Source: WQXF01 sp031553615 (GTDB lineage: Bacteria; Bacillota; Clostridia; Christensenellales; Aristaeellaceae). Taken from it: a stretch of 64,000 nt of DNA. The first letter of the stretch is position 1, and each line of letters opens with the position of its first letter. A program made the position numbers and the translations under genes. This document shows, in pieces, positions 42,559-50,813 of the stretch. The stretch lies in the NCBI GenBank assembly GCA_031553615.1, contig JAVBLJ010000008.1, forward strand, positions 1-64,000, in the 5' to 3' direction. The notes beneath the pieces were generated by a model, which saw nothing but the letters and a program-made list of their open reading frames with translations, had not been told where the DNA came from and searched no databases.

Positions 42559-42614
42559 CCTCGGAGCCTCGGAGCCTCGGAGCTACGGAGCTACCGGGCT
42601 ACCGGGCTACGGGG
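42559..42614 (+). repeat. Seven 8-bp tandem units
   Basis: CCTCGGAG three times, CTACGGAG, CTACCGGG twice and CTACGGGG, with exact 8-bp period; copies drift progressively from left to right. Confidence 0.9.
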
Positions 42615-42773
42615 TTACGTTGGAACGACGGGGGCGCAAAGAGGATCAGGGAGGGGTTTCGATCCCCCTCCCTAGATCCTCTCTGCACTCTCCAATACCC
42701 TCCCTCAACCGACCAGGGCCTCCGCCCTGGACCCAGGGGAAGGGTGCGGGGCTGCGACGGCGAGAGGTACGGC

Positions 42774-42881
42774 GGGGCTGCGATTGGGATTGCGACGGGG
42801 GCTGCGATTGGGATTGCGACGGAGATTGCGATAGGCGTTGCGACTGGGATTGCGATAGGCGTTGCCGCTGGGATTGCGGCG
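42774..42881 (+). repeat. Nine 12-bp tandem units upstream of the DUF815 gene
   Basis: The units are GGGGCTGCGATT, GGGATTGCGACG, GGGGCTGCGATT, GGGATTGCGACG, GAGATTGCGATA, GGCGTTGCGACT, GGGATTGCGATA, GGCGTTGCCGCT and GGGATTGCGGCG. The array ends 30 bases before the start codon at 42912. Alternating unit types suggest a 24-bp higher-order repeat. Confidence 0.92.
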
Positions 42882-42911
42882 AGATTGCGTTTGAATGAAG
42901 GAGGTCTGCCC

Positions 42912-44219
42912 ATGGATCAGCTTCAGGCCCAGGCCCTGCTCAGCCACCTAAATCGCCTCACCGTGCTGGAGCACGTCGCCGAACATCCGGCGGTGCGCGC
43001 TGTGCGGGGCATGCTGGCGCTGCTCACGCGGCCCGACGCGCCCGAGGCAGGCTTTGTGCGCGCCTACGGCGCGGTATACCGCGCGTGGCTGGCCTGCTTG
43101 GCCCAGGGGCACGATGGCTTTGGCTCCGCGCTGCGCGAAGCCGTGCTGTTCACGCCCAGTCCGCTGGCGACGCTCTGCGCGCGCCTGCCCTACGATCAAT
43201 TGCCCTATAGCCTGCTGCGCGCGGGCGCGAACGACCTGGCCGCACTGGGCGAGCTGGCCGTGTTGGAGCCGGCGGCGGTGCTCGCACTGGCAATGCGGGC
43301 CGGCATCCCCACCGAAGCGACGGGCCCGCTGCCCGCATGGGAGCTTTCGCCGCCCCACGGCCCCCTCGATCCCCGGTTGGAGGGCATCGCGCTGGACGCC
43401 AAGGGAATGCCCGCCCTGGCCGCATTCTTCCGCACGCACGGCACGGGACTATTCGCCTCGTCTCCCGCGCTCACCTGGGTGGGCGTGAGCGCCGGGCATC
43501 CGCAGGGGCTGCGCGGCGTGCGCTCCCCCGATCCCGTCCAGCTGGAGGAGCTGGTGCTGTACGATGCGCAGCGTCAAGCGCTCATCGACAACACGTGTGC
43601 CCTGCTCGAGGGCCGTCCGGCAGCCAACATCCTGCTCTATGGCGACAAGGGCACCGGCAAATCCGCCACGGTGAAGGCGCAGCTCACCCGCTTCTGGCGC
43701 GAGGGGCTACACATCGTGGAGGTGCCGCTGGCGCACCTCACGCAGCTACCCGGCATATTTGCGCAGCTTCGCGAGCAGCCCGGCCGCTTCATCGTGTTTG
43801 TGGACGATCTGGCCTTTTCGGATAGCTGCCCCGAATACACCGCGCTCAAGACCGTGTTGGAGGGCGGGCTGGAGATTCGGCCCGATAACGTGGTGGTCTA
43901 CGCCACCAGCAACCGCCGCAACATCGTGCGCCAGCGGTTCTCCGAGCGGCAGGACGACGTGAACGAGCGCGACACGCTAGAGGAAAAATTCTCCCTGGCC
44001 GATCGGTTCGATTTGCGGCTCACCTTCCCCGCGCCCTCGCAGGATGAATATCTGCACATCGTGGCCACCCTCTGCGCATCGCGCGGCGTTGCCTTCGACG
44101 ATGCGGCCCGCACGGAAGCGCTGGCCTGGACGGTCTCCCGCGGCGGGCGCTCGCCCCGGCTGGCGCGGCAGTTCGTCGATGCGCTCGCCCGCAGGCAGCC
44201 CAGCGCGCCACGCGCGTAA
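42912..44219 (+). CDS. DUF815-family AAA ATPase
   Basis: This 435-residue cytoplasmic protein starts at the ATG after GAAGGAGGTCTGCCC. The N-terminal ~200 residues are helical and family-specific (LPYDQLPYSLLRAGANDLAA). The ATPase core follows: ILLYGDKGTGKSATVKAQL (Walker A, ~238-250), FIVFVDDLAFSD (Walker B, ~292-303), and TSNRRNIVRQRFSERQDDVN with an arginine-finger-like region, then EKFSLADRFDLRLTFPAPSQ. Family members resemble chaperone/transposition-type AAA proteins, but their partner is unknown. The last base of its stop codon is the first base of a family A repeat, which may supply its 3' structure. Confidence 0.88.
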   Translation: MDQLQAQALLSHLNRLTVLEHVAEHPAVRAVRGMLALLTRPDAPEAGFVRAYGAVYRAWLACLAQGHDGFGSALREAVLFTPSPLATLCARLPYDQLPYSLLRAGANDLAALGELAVLEPAAVLALAMRAGIPTEATGPLPAWELSPPHGPLDPRLEGIALDAKGMPALAAFFRTHGTGLFASSPALTWVGVSAGHPQGLRGVRSPDPVQLEELVLYDAQRQALIDNTCALLEGRPAANILLYGDKGTGKSATVKAQLTRFWREGLHIVEVPLAHLTQLPGIFAQLREQPGRFIVFVDDLAFSDSCPEYTALKTVLEGGLEIRPDNVVVYATSNRRNIVRQRFSERQDDVNERDTLEEKFSLADRFDLRLTFPAPSQDEYLHIVATLCASRGVAFDDAARTEALAWTVSRGGRSPRLARQFVDALARRQPSAPRA

Positions 44220-44382
44220 TACCAATTCCAATTAGGTTTTGCCAATAAGCCAGCGAGAGATTTTTTCGTTCGGCTAGGAGTCCGAAGGAGGCGTAGCCAG
44301 CAGCTACGCTGACCGAGGCACGACAACGCCGATCGGATAAAGATCCGCTGGATTGTGGCATAACGTTGTTGGAATGGGTATA
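44219..44382 (+). repeat. Palindromic repeat family A, copy 3
   Basis: Same orientation as copy 1, with matching left end and interior (GCGTAGC/GCTACGC hairpin). The right end has drifted (GGAATGGGTAT). It begins on the last base of the DUF815 stop codon and ends 67 bases before the tag start. Confidence 0.85.
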
Positions 44383-44449
44383 AACCCTCTGCGGCGTGCA
44401 AGTATCCCCCTAAACGGCACAAATCTCCCCTGCAAAAGGAGTGCGACTA

Positions 44450-45021
44450 TGCCCATCACCCCCGATCTGCCCCGCTGCGGCTGGGCCGCGCAGACCGACC
44501 TCATGCGCGAGTATCATGATCGCGAATGGGGCACGCCCTGCCACGACGAGGCGCGCCTGTTTGAAATGCTGCTGCTGGAGGGCAAGCAGGCCGGGCTTAG
44601 CTGGTCGCTGATCCTCAACCGGCGCGAGGGCATGCGCGCGGCGTTCGACGGATTCGATCCGGAGCGCATCGCCCGCTACGACGAACAAAAGATCGCCGCG
44701 CTGCTGCAGAACGACGCCATCATCAAGAACCGGCTCAAGGTGCGCGCCGCCGTGGGCAATGCCCGCGCTTACCTGCGCCTGCGGGAGGGCGGCATCTCCC
44801 TGGATGCGTACCTGTGGAACTACGTCAACCGTACGCCCCTCGTAGGTCGCTGGGCCGATCTGGCGCATGTGCCGGTATCCACGCCGCTCTCCGATGCGAT
44901 CAGCAAGGATTTGAAGAAGCGCGGCTTCACCTTTGTAGGCACCACCATCGTGTATTCATACATGCAGGCGGTGGGGCTGGTGAACGACCACGTGATCGGG
45001 TGCTTCCGCTGCCCGGAATGA
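44450..45021 (+). CDS. tag: 3-methyladenine DNA glycosylase I
   Basis: This 190-residue protein has the usual length and starts after AAAAGGAGTGCGACT. The TAG signature is complete: RCGWAAQTDLMREYHDREWG at the N-terminus with zinc ligands Cys10 and His22, LFEMLLLEGKQAGLSW with the catalytic-region Glu near residue 44, and GFTFVGTTIVYSYMQAVGLV then HVIGCFRC with the remaining zinc ligands. It removes 3-methyladenine from alkylated DNA, starting base-excision repair. It is convergent with leuS across a shared terminator. Confidence 0.95.
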
Positions 45022-45096
45022 GGAGGGACCCGGAGATATTCCAAATCGACACAGAGGCGCGCTTTTATAGGGCGCAGCAGGGTTCTTTTTCTTAAG

Positions 45097-45138
45097 AAAA
45101 ACTGGATTCAAGCCGCCATGGCCTGAATCCAGTTTTTT
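45097..45138. terminator. Bidirectional intrinsic terminator between tag and leuS
   Basis: AAAAACTGGATTCA pairs with TGAATCCAGTTTTT (13-14 bp); T runs occur on both strands after the stem. Confidence 0.9.
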
Positions 45139-45146
45139 GCAATGCA

Positions 45147-47600
45147 TCACACCACGATGTTCAACAGCCGCCCCGGCACGTACACCAGCTTGCGAATTAC
45201 CTTGCCCTCCAGCAGCTCGGCGACCCTTTCGTGGGCGGGGAGCTGTTCGGCGGCCTGCTCAGCGGTCATATCGGAGGGGATGTCGATGCGCCCGCGCACC
45301 TTGCCGTTGATCTGCACGGCGATCTCCACGGTATCGGAATGCAGGGCGGCTTCATCCCACTTGGGCCAAGGCTGGGCGTAGAGCGGCCCGCCAAAGCCGC
45401 AGGCCTCCCAAATCTCCTCGGTCATATGCGGCGCGACCGGATTTAAGATGAGCAGCAGCGCCTTGAGCTCGCCCCGCGTCACCTGCTTGGCGGCGTACAT
45501 ATCGTTCACCAGCGACATCATGGCGGCGATGGCGGTGTTGAACTTCATGCGCTCGTAATCCTCGGTCACCTTCTTGATGGCGCCATGTACGCTCGCGGCC
45601 AGAGGCTTCGAAATGCCCTCGCCTTCGTTGAGCATCTCCTGCAAGCGCCATACGCGATCCAGGAAGCGGCGGCAGCCCTGCGCGCCGTTGGTGGACCACG
45701 GGATCGCCTGATCGAACGCGCCCATGAACATTTCGTACATCCGGAAGGCATCCGCGCCTAGCGTGCTCACGATTTCGTCCGGATTGATCACGTTTCCGCG
45801 CGATTTGGACATCTTTTCGCCGTTTTCCCCCAGGATCATGCCGTGCGAGGTGCGCTTCTGGTACGGTTCGGGCGAGGGCACCACGCCGATATCGTGCAGG
45901 AACAGGTGCCAAAAGCGGCTGTAGAGCAGGTGCAGGGTGGTGTGCTCCATGCCGCCGTTGTACCAATCCACGGGCAGCCAATAGGACATGGCCTGCTGCG
46001 AGGCCAGTTCCGTGGCGTTGAGCGGATCGGTGTAGCGCAGGAAGTACCAGCTGGAACCGGCCCACTGGGGCATGGTATCGGTCTCGCGCCGGGCGGGCGC
46101 GCCGCACTTGGGGCAGGTGGTGCTCACCCATTCGGTAATGAGCGAAAGCGGGGATTGCCCATCGTCGGTGGGCTCGTAGTGCTCCACGTTGGGCAGGGTC
46201 ACGGGCAGCTGATCCTCGGGCACGGGCACCCAGCCGCAGCAATCGCAATGGACGATGGGCATCGGCTCGCCCCAGTAGCGCTGGCGGCTGAACACCCAAT
46301 CGCGCAGCTTGAAGTTGACCTTGCGCTCGCCCAGGCCCTTTTCCGCCAGCCAATCGATCATGGCGGTCTTGGCCTCGGCCACGCGCATGCCGTTCAGGAA
46401 GCCGGAGTTGACCAGCTCGCCATCGGCCACATCGGTGTAGGCGGCCTGCTGCACGTCGCCGCCAGCCACCACCTCCACGATGGGCAGGCCGAACTTCTTG
46501 GCGAACTCCCAATCGCGCCCATCGTGACCGGGAACGGCCATGATCGCGCCGGTGCCGTAGGTCATGAGCACATAGTCGCTGATCCAGATCGCGATGGGCT
46601 GGCCGGTGGCCGGGTTCACCGCGTGCACGCCCTCCAGCGCCACGCCGGTCTTGTCCTTGGCCATTTCGGAGCGCTCAAAATCGCTCTTGCGCGCGGCGGC
46701 GGCGCGGTAATCCAAAATGGCGTCGGCGTTGCGAAGCGCGCCACGCGCCATGAACGCATCGACCAGGGGATGCTCGGGGGAAAGCACCATGTAGGTCGCG
46801 CCAAAGAGCGTATCGGGGCGGGTGGTGTAGACCCGGATATTCTCCGCGGCTTCGCCGTTTTCGCCTCCGGAGGTGTGCCCGTCGGCATGCACCGCAAAAT
46901 CGATCTCCGCGCCTTCGCTGCGGCCGATCCAGTTGCGCTGCTGCATCTTCACCTCGTCGATGAAATCGACGTGATCCAGGCCATCAAGCAGCTTTTGCGC
47001 GTAGGCAGTGATCTTCAGCATCCACTGGCTGCGCACCCGGCGAACCACCTCGCCGCCGCAGCGCTCGCACACGCCGTTTACCACCTCTTCGTTCGCCAAG
47101 CCGCACTTGCAGCTCACGCACCAGTTGACCGGCATCTCCGTCTTGTAGGCCAAGCCGTGCTCAAAGAGCTTCAGGAAGATCCACTGCGTCCACTTGTAGT
47201 AGGACGGATCGGTGGTATCCACCTCCCGCGACCAATCGAAGGAGAAGCCCAGCGCCTGCAGCTGCTGGCGGAAGTGATCGATGTTTTGCTTGGTAACGAT
47301 GCTGGGGTGCACCTTGTTCTTGATGGCGAAATTCTCGGTGGGCAGGCCGAAGGCATCCCAGCCCATGGGGAAGAGCACGTTGTAGCCCTCCATACGCCGC
47401 TTGCGCGCGATGATGTCAATGGCGGTATTGGAGCGGGGATGGCCGACGTGCAGCCCGTGGCCCGAGGGATATGGGAACTCGATGAGCCCGTAAAACTTGG
47501 GACGACTGTAATCGTCCGTGGCGGCAAAGGCCTTGCGCTCGGCCCAGATGCGCTGCCACTTCTTCTCGATTTCACCGGGGACGTAGGGCGTGGTAAACAT
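45147..47600 (-). CDS. leuS: Leucyl-tRNA synthetase
   Basis: This 817-residue class I synthetase of normal length starts after CAGGAGGAATCGCC. Visible motifs: FPYPSGHGLHVGHP (HIGH equivalent, ~48-61), the CP1 editing domain (~220-420, including TRPDTLFGATYMVLSPEHP and TYGTGAIMAVPGHDGRDWEF), the zinc-type CGLANEEVVNGVCERCGGEV segment, and GEKMSKSRGNVINPDE. A C-terminal tRNA-binding domain ends the protein. It charges tRNA-Leu and edits mischarged products. Expression should be controlled by the T-box leader at 47680-47940, read from the consensus promoter at 47963-47991. Confidence 0.97.
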   Translation of the reverse strand: MFTTPYVPGEIEKKWQRIWAERKAFAATDDYSRPKFYGLIEFPYPSGHGLHVGHPRSNTAIDIIARKRRMEGYNVLFPMGWDAFGLPTENFAIKNKVHPSIVTKQNIDHFRQQLQALGFSFDWSREVDTTDPSYYKWTQWIFLKLFEHGLAYKTEMPVNWCVSCKCGLANEEVVNGVCERCGGEVVRRVRSQWMLKITAYAQKLLDGLDHVDFIDEVKMQQRNWIGRSEGAEIDFAVHADGHTSGGENGEAAENIRVYTTRPDTLFGATYMVLSPEHPLVDAFMARGALRNADAILDYRAAAARKSDFERSEMAKDKTGVALEGVHAVNPATGQPIAIWISDYVLMTYGTGAIMAVPGHDGRDWEFAKKFGLPIVEVVAGGDVQQAAYTDVADGELVNSGFLNGMRVAEAKTAMIDWLAEKGLGERKVNFKLRDWVFSRQRYWGEPMPIVHCDCCGWVPVPEDQLPVTLPNVEHYEPTDDGQSPLSLITEWVSTTCPKCGAPARRETDTMPQWAGSSWYFLRYTDPLNATELASQQAMSYWLPVDWYNGGMEHTTLHLLYSRFWHLFLHDIGVVPSPEPYQKRTSHGMILGENGEKMSKSRGNVINPDEIVSTLGADAFRMYEMFMGAFDQAIPWSTNGAQGCRRFLDRVWRLQEMLNEGEGISKPLAASVHGAIKKVTEDYERMKFNTAIAAMMSLVNDMYAAKQVTRGELKALLLILNPVAPHMTEEIWEACGFGGPLYAQPWPKWDEAALHSDTVEIAVQINGKVRGRIDIPSDMTAEQAAEQLPAHERVAELLEGKVIRKLVYVPGRLLNIVV

Positions 47601-47679
47601 GGCGATTCCTCCTGATTATTGCGGTTTGATGTAGCGATTGGGGCTGCGCTGGCATTGCGTTAGAGCCGCGATGGCCCCC

Positions 47680-47940
47680 TAGAAAAAACCAAAAAACGCT
47701 TCGCCTCCTAAAGAGACGAAACGTCGTTCCGTGGTACCACTCTCATTGACGGCCAAGACCGCCCGCTTGAGGCAGGATAACGGCTGCAAACCGGCGGCAA
47801 GGCCGCGCGCTCCAGGGCGAGCAGGAGGCACCCCTTCGGCTGCCTCGCACCGTGCGGCAGCTCTCTGAAACCCGGGCATGCATCGGTTCCCCTTCATGGC
47901 GCTCCGCAAAATGCGGTATAGGCGACAGAAACACCAGAAT
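47680..47940 (-). ncRNA. T-box riboswitch leader of leuS
   Basis: The minus strand carries AGAGTGGTACCACGG (T-box sequence, 47732-47744 region). A terminator stem around CGTTTCGTCTC/GGAGGCGAAGCG with TTTTTT (47690-47722) follows, and upstream a stem I with CAGAGAGCTGCCGC and GGTGCGAGGCAGC. This is the standard layout by which uncharged tRNA-Leu stabilises the antiterminator. The specifier codon lies on the 3' side of stem I; CTC or CTG in TGCTCGCCCTGGAGC are candidates but I could not fix it. Confidence 0.9.
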
Positions 47941-47962
47941 AGGTTGCGGATGGGATGCAGAT

Positions 47963-47991
47963 AGTATACGCGCGGTGCACAGTCTTGTCAA
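47963..47991 (-). promoter_or_regulatory. Consensus promoter of the leuS leader
   Basis: On the minus strand: TTGACA (47986-47991), a 17-bp spacer and TATACT (47963-47968), placing the transcript start just before the T-box stem I. Confidence 0.85.
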
Positions 47992-48020
47992 ACATTAATC
48001 TAGTTTTCACCCATTTCCCC

Positions 48021-48049
48021 TGCCAAAGAATGCCCCGGCATGCTATAAT
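48021..48049 (+). promoter_or_regulatory. Promoter of gene 48094
   Basis: TGCCAA, a 17-bp spacer and an extended -10 TGCTATAAT (TATAAT at 48044-48049), 45 bases before the start. Confidence 0.6.
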
Positions 48050-48093
48050 AAGCAGAACCTGAGGCCATTTCCTCCACGAAAGGGTGTGACGCA

Positions 48094-49287
48094 ATGGAAA
48101 CCGAGAAGAAACCCTTTTCCCGCCTGCGCGCGTTTAACGAGGCCGCCAACGATCTGCCCCGCAAAGGCCTGGTGATACTGTGCGTGCTGTTGGGGGTGGC
48201 GCTGTTTGGGGCGCTGTTCCGCTACATCGCGCCCTTTGTGGTGGCGCTGATCCTCTCCGCGCTGCTCGAAGCCCCGGTGCGCTTTCTTTCAAATAAAGCG
48301 CACAAGATTCGCATCCACCGCGCGATCGCCGCGCTGCTGTGCATGCTGCTGGTGCTTTCTCTTCTGATTTTCGTGATCTCCGCCAGCATGGGTCGCGCCG
48401 TGATGGAAATCAAGACGCTGCTGACCCACGTGCCCTCCACGGTGACCGGGCTGGTCCGGGATATCAACTCCTGGATCGACAGCGCGTTCGTTTGGATCGA
48501 TGCGCGGCTCAACATCGCCGACGAAAGCTATCAGGCCGCGATACATAATTGGGTCGGCCAGGCAGGCCGCGCCATTCAGGATTCTATACAGACCGGGCTG
48601 GGCCCGCTGGCCAACACGGTGGCTCGCGGCGCGCTGGTCACTGCGTTCTCGGTGCCGCAAATCCTGCTGTTCATCGTGCTGAGCGTGCTGGGCACGTTCT
48701 ACATGGTGGTCGACCGCGAGCGCATCATCCGCTACTTCCACCGGCTGGTGCCCGCGCGCGCCCGCGATCTGTTCGTGCAAATGAAGAGCGGCATGATCCG
48801 CGCGGTGTTCGGCCAAGTGCGCGCACAGGTTTACCTGACGATGATGATGTTCACCGAGCTGCTCATCGGCTTCTCGATATTGGGCATCCCCTACGCGCTG
48901 CTGCTGGCGATGGTGATCGCCATCATGGATGCGCTGCCCGTGGTGGGCTCCGGCCTGTTCCTCATTCCCTGGTCGGCCATAGGCTTCCTGACCGGCAACG
49001 TCACCCTCGGCGTGGGCATGATCCTGCTCTACGGCATCACGCTGATCATGCGCCAGCTCATCGAGCCGCGCGTGGTGGGCGCACAGCTGGGCGTTTACCC
49101 GCTGGCGACTATGATGAGCATGTACGCGGGCTTCGTGCTGCTGGGTTTCCTGGGCATGCTGGCCGGACCGGTCACATTCCTGCTCTGCCGCGTGGCTGTG
49201 TACGCCATCTGCGGCGCGCCGGAGGAAATCGCCGCCGCGCTGCAAGCCCCACCCAAGCGCAAGCGCGTAGTATTCATCCGCAAGTAG
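48094..49287 (+). CDS. AI-2E family transporter (YtvI/PerM type)
   Basis: This 397-residue membrane protein starts after GAAAGGGTGTGACGCA. It has about eight membrane spans in the family's pattern: two close N-terminal spans (~28-65), a span at ~80-105, a long external helical loop (~106-190), then further spans. The typical GIPYALLLAMVIAIMDALPV then GSGLFLIPW motif follows and LIEPRVVGAQLGVYPL near the end. Members export or exchange small molecules or ions; autoinducer export is known only for some. No operon partner is obvious, since a GNAT gene follows only 69 bp later with a weak site. Confidence 0.88.
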   Translation: METEKKPFSRLRAFNEAANDLPRKGLVILCVLLGVALFGALFRYIAPFVVALILSALLEAPVRFLSNKAHKIRIHRAIAALLCMLLVLSLLIFVISASMGRAVMEIKTLLTHVPSTVTGLVRDINSWIDSAFVWIDARLNIADESYQAAIHNWVGQAGRAIQDSIQTGLGPLANTVARGALVTAFSVPQILLFIVLSVLGTFYMVVDRERIIRYFHRLVPARARDLFVQMKSGMIRAVFGQVRAQVYLTMMMFTELLIGFSILGIPYALLLAMVIAIMDALPVVGSGLFLIPWSAIGFLTGNVTLGVGMILLYGITLIMRQLIEPRVVGAQLGVYPLATMMSMYAGFVLLGFLGMLAGPVTFLLCRVAVYAICGAPEEIAAALQAPPKRKRVVFIRK

Positions 49288-49356
49288 CCGCCCCCTTCTG
49301 AGGATAAAGTTTTTTCCCCGCTTTTTTCAAAAAGCGGGCCGCCGGAGGCCGTCCTT

Positions 49357-49914
49357 ATGATCATTCCCCCTCACACCACCCCGCCCACTCTCCTGGAGCC
49401 CGTCACCCCCGCAACCCTGCCCGAGGTCTCCGCGCTGTACGAGGCGGTGCACACCGCCCTAGAGCGCGGCCCCAACGGCCCGGGATGGAAGCGCGGCATC
49501 TACCCCACCCCGGCCGATGCGCTTGCCGGGCTAGAGGCCGGAACGCTTTATGTATCAAGGGACGAACGGACTCGTCTCACCGCGGCCACCGTGATTCTCA
49601 ACCACGATCAGCCCGAGGCGTATGCGGGCGCACCCTGGGGCATTGAAGCGCCGCCCGAGCGCGTGATGGTGGTGCACACGTTCATGGTGCACCCGGATTT
49701 TCTGCGCCAGGGCTGGGGCGAGCGCACGCTGGCCGCCGCCCACGAGCTGGCGCGCGCGCAGGGTTGCTTGTGCATTCGTTTGGACACCTATGCAGAGAAT
49801 GAGCCCGCTAAAGCGTTGTATGAGCGAATGGGCTACCGGCGCGTGGCGAAGATCGACCTGGGCTACGGGGAACACGGGCTGCCTTGGTATTGGGCCTACG
49901 AGCTGGCCTTATAG
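49357..49914 (+). CDS. GNAT-family N-acetyltransferase
   Basis: This 185-residue cytoplasmic enzyme starts after CCGGAGGCCGTCCTT. The acetyl-CoA binding core is clear: VMVVHTFMVHPDFLRQGWGE then RTLAAAHELARAQG (motif A, R/QxxGxG/A-type), followed by CLCIRLDTYAENEPAKALYE (motif B) and RMGYRRVAKIDLGYGEHGLP. The acceptor substrate cannot be read. It stops 13 bp before the secreted-protein gene at 49928, so the two may be co-transcribed. Confidence 0.88.
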   Translation: MIIPPHTTPPTLLEPVTPATLPEVSALYEAVHTALERGPNGPGWKRGIYPTPADALAGLEAGTLYVSRDERTRLTAATVILNHDQPEAYAGAPWGIEAPPERVMVVHTFMVHPDFLRQGWGERTLAAAHELARAQGCLCIRLDTYAENEPAKALYERMGYRRVAKIDLGYGEHGLPWYWAYELAL

Positions 49915-49927
49915 AAGGAGGAATATC

Positions 49928-50515
49928 ATGCGCAAATGGATCGCTTGGCTATGCCTGCTGGCGCTGGCCTGTGCGCAATGCACAGCCGCGCTGGCCGAGC
50001 CCGTGGTGTACACGGGCGAATCGGGCTTTACCATCACGCTTCCCGACGATTGGGTCTCGCTCTTCGGCGATTATAGCGGGGAGGACGAGGAGAACGAGGA
50101 GGAGCCGGAGCCCCTGGAGCCGGGCGACGATGAAGCCCTGTTCTTTTCCAGCGACAACGTGCTTTCGCTCACGGTGTACTACCCTGATCCGGCGCAGATC
50201 GATCCTTCTGCCATCGAGGGGTTGCTCAGCGAGGCCAGCCTGGAGGCGCGCTGCAGGACGCTGAACGCCTACCAGAAGATGTTCTACCTCTACGATGCGC
50301 CCAACCAGCGCGCGTTCATCTCCTATAGCTACATCGATCCGGACGAGGGTGTGGCTATGGTGGAATACTTGGTGGGCTTCATCACCGCCTCCAGCGAGGT
50401 GCAGTACCTTACCATCGCCGTGCGTCAAGATCAGCACGAAGCGCGGTTCCAGCTGATCGGAGGCATCGTGAACTCGATCGATGTGGGCGATCTCCGCGAG
50501 GGCGCGGAAGGCTGA
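49928..50515 (+). CDS. Secreted protein of unknown function
   Basis: This 195-residue protein starts after AGAAGGAGGAATATC. A signal peptide ends near AALA|EP. The mature part begins VVYTGESGFTITLPDDWVSL, which is typical of small exported proteins of the PsbP/DUF1795-like type (a membrane-damage-like amphipathic beta strand). A strongly acidic stretch follows (GEDEENEEEPEPLEPGDDEA, ~55-75), and the C-terminal half has VEYLVGFITASSEVQYLTIA. No catalytic motif is seen. Confidence 0.65.
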   Translation: MRKWIAWLCLLALACAQCTAALAEPVVYTGESGFTITLPDDWVSLFGDYSGEDEENEEEPEPLEPGDDEALFFSSDNVLSLTVYYPDPAQIDPSAIEGLLSEASLEARCRTLNAYQKMFYLYDAPNQRAFISYSYIDPDEGVAMVEYLVGFITASSEVQYLTIAVRQDQHEARFQLIGGIVNSIDVGDLREGAEG

Positions 50516-50591
50516 AAGGCGCGCCGGGCGGGTTAAAAATCTGTTTCGCGCTCTGCTGATTCACAAAGCCTTTTGATTTTCGAGAGCATTT

Positions 50592-50620
50592 CCCCTGCGC
50601 TTTCTGCGCGGGGATTTTTT
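50592..50620 (+). terminator. Intrinsic terminator after gene 49928
   Basis: CCCCTGCGC / GCGCGGGG (one bulge) with loop TTTCT is followed by ATTTTTTG. Confidence 0.85.
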
Positions 50621-50813
50621 GTTGGATTTACTATATCCAAATATTTCCTTTTTTAATCGCGCCTATTTTTTTTGCGCCTATTTATTGAGCTCCTTCCGTC
50701 GGGAAGCAGCGGAGCGGAGCATTTTTTTTCGGTTTGATGGCATACTAAGCCCAATGATAGGGCGTACAAGGCGCTGACTTTGGCGTGCGCGCGCCCGGAA
50801 AAGGTCGTGACGC

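Larger units (their letters stand above)
42450..42911. other. Non-coding spacer built from tandem arrays and a hairpin repeat
   Basis: These 462 bp hold a family-B-like hairpin (CCAGGGGG 42496-42503 with CCCCCTGG 42515-42522, nested in GGCGACC/GGTCGCC), an 8-bp array (42559-42614) and a 12-bp array (42774-42881). No gene is supported; long open frames across the arrays are low-complexity artefacts. Confidence 0.7.

Noticed and set aside
42774..42881. Possible CRISPR array
   Set aside because: The 12-bp units are contiguous with no unique spacers and no cas genes are nearby; it is a tandem repeat.
42744..42911. Extended N-terminus of the DUF815 protein through the 12-bp array
   Set aside because: The upstream ATG lacks a ribosome site and would add only Ala/Ile/Gly repeats; the ATG at 42912 has GAAGGAGG.
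45843..47615. 590-residue plus-strand open frame
   Set aside because: Antisense to leuS, whose motifs are unambiguous.
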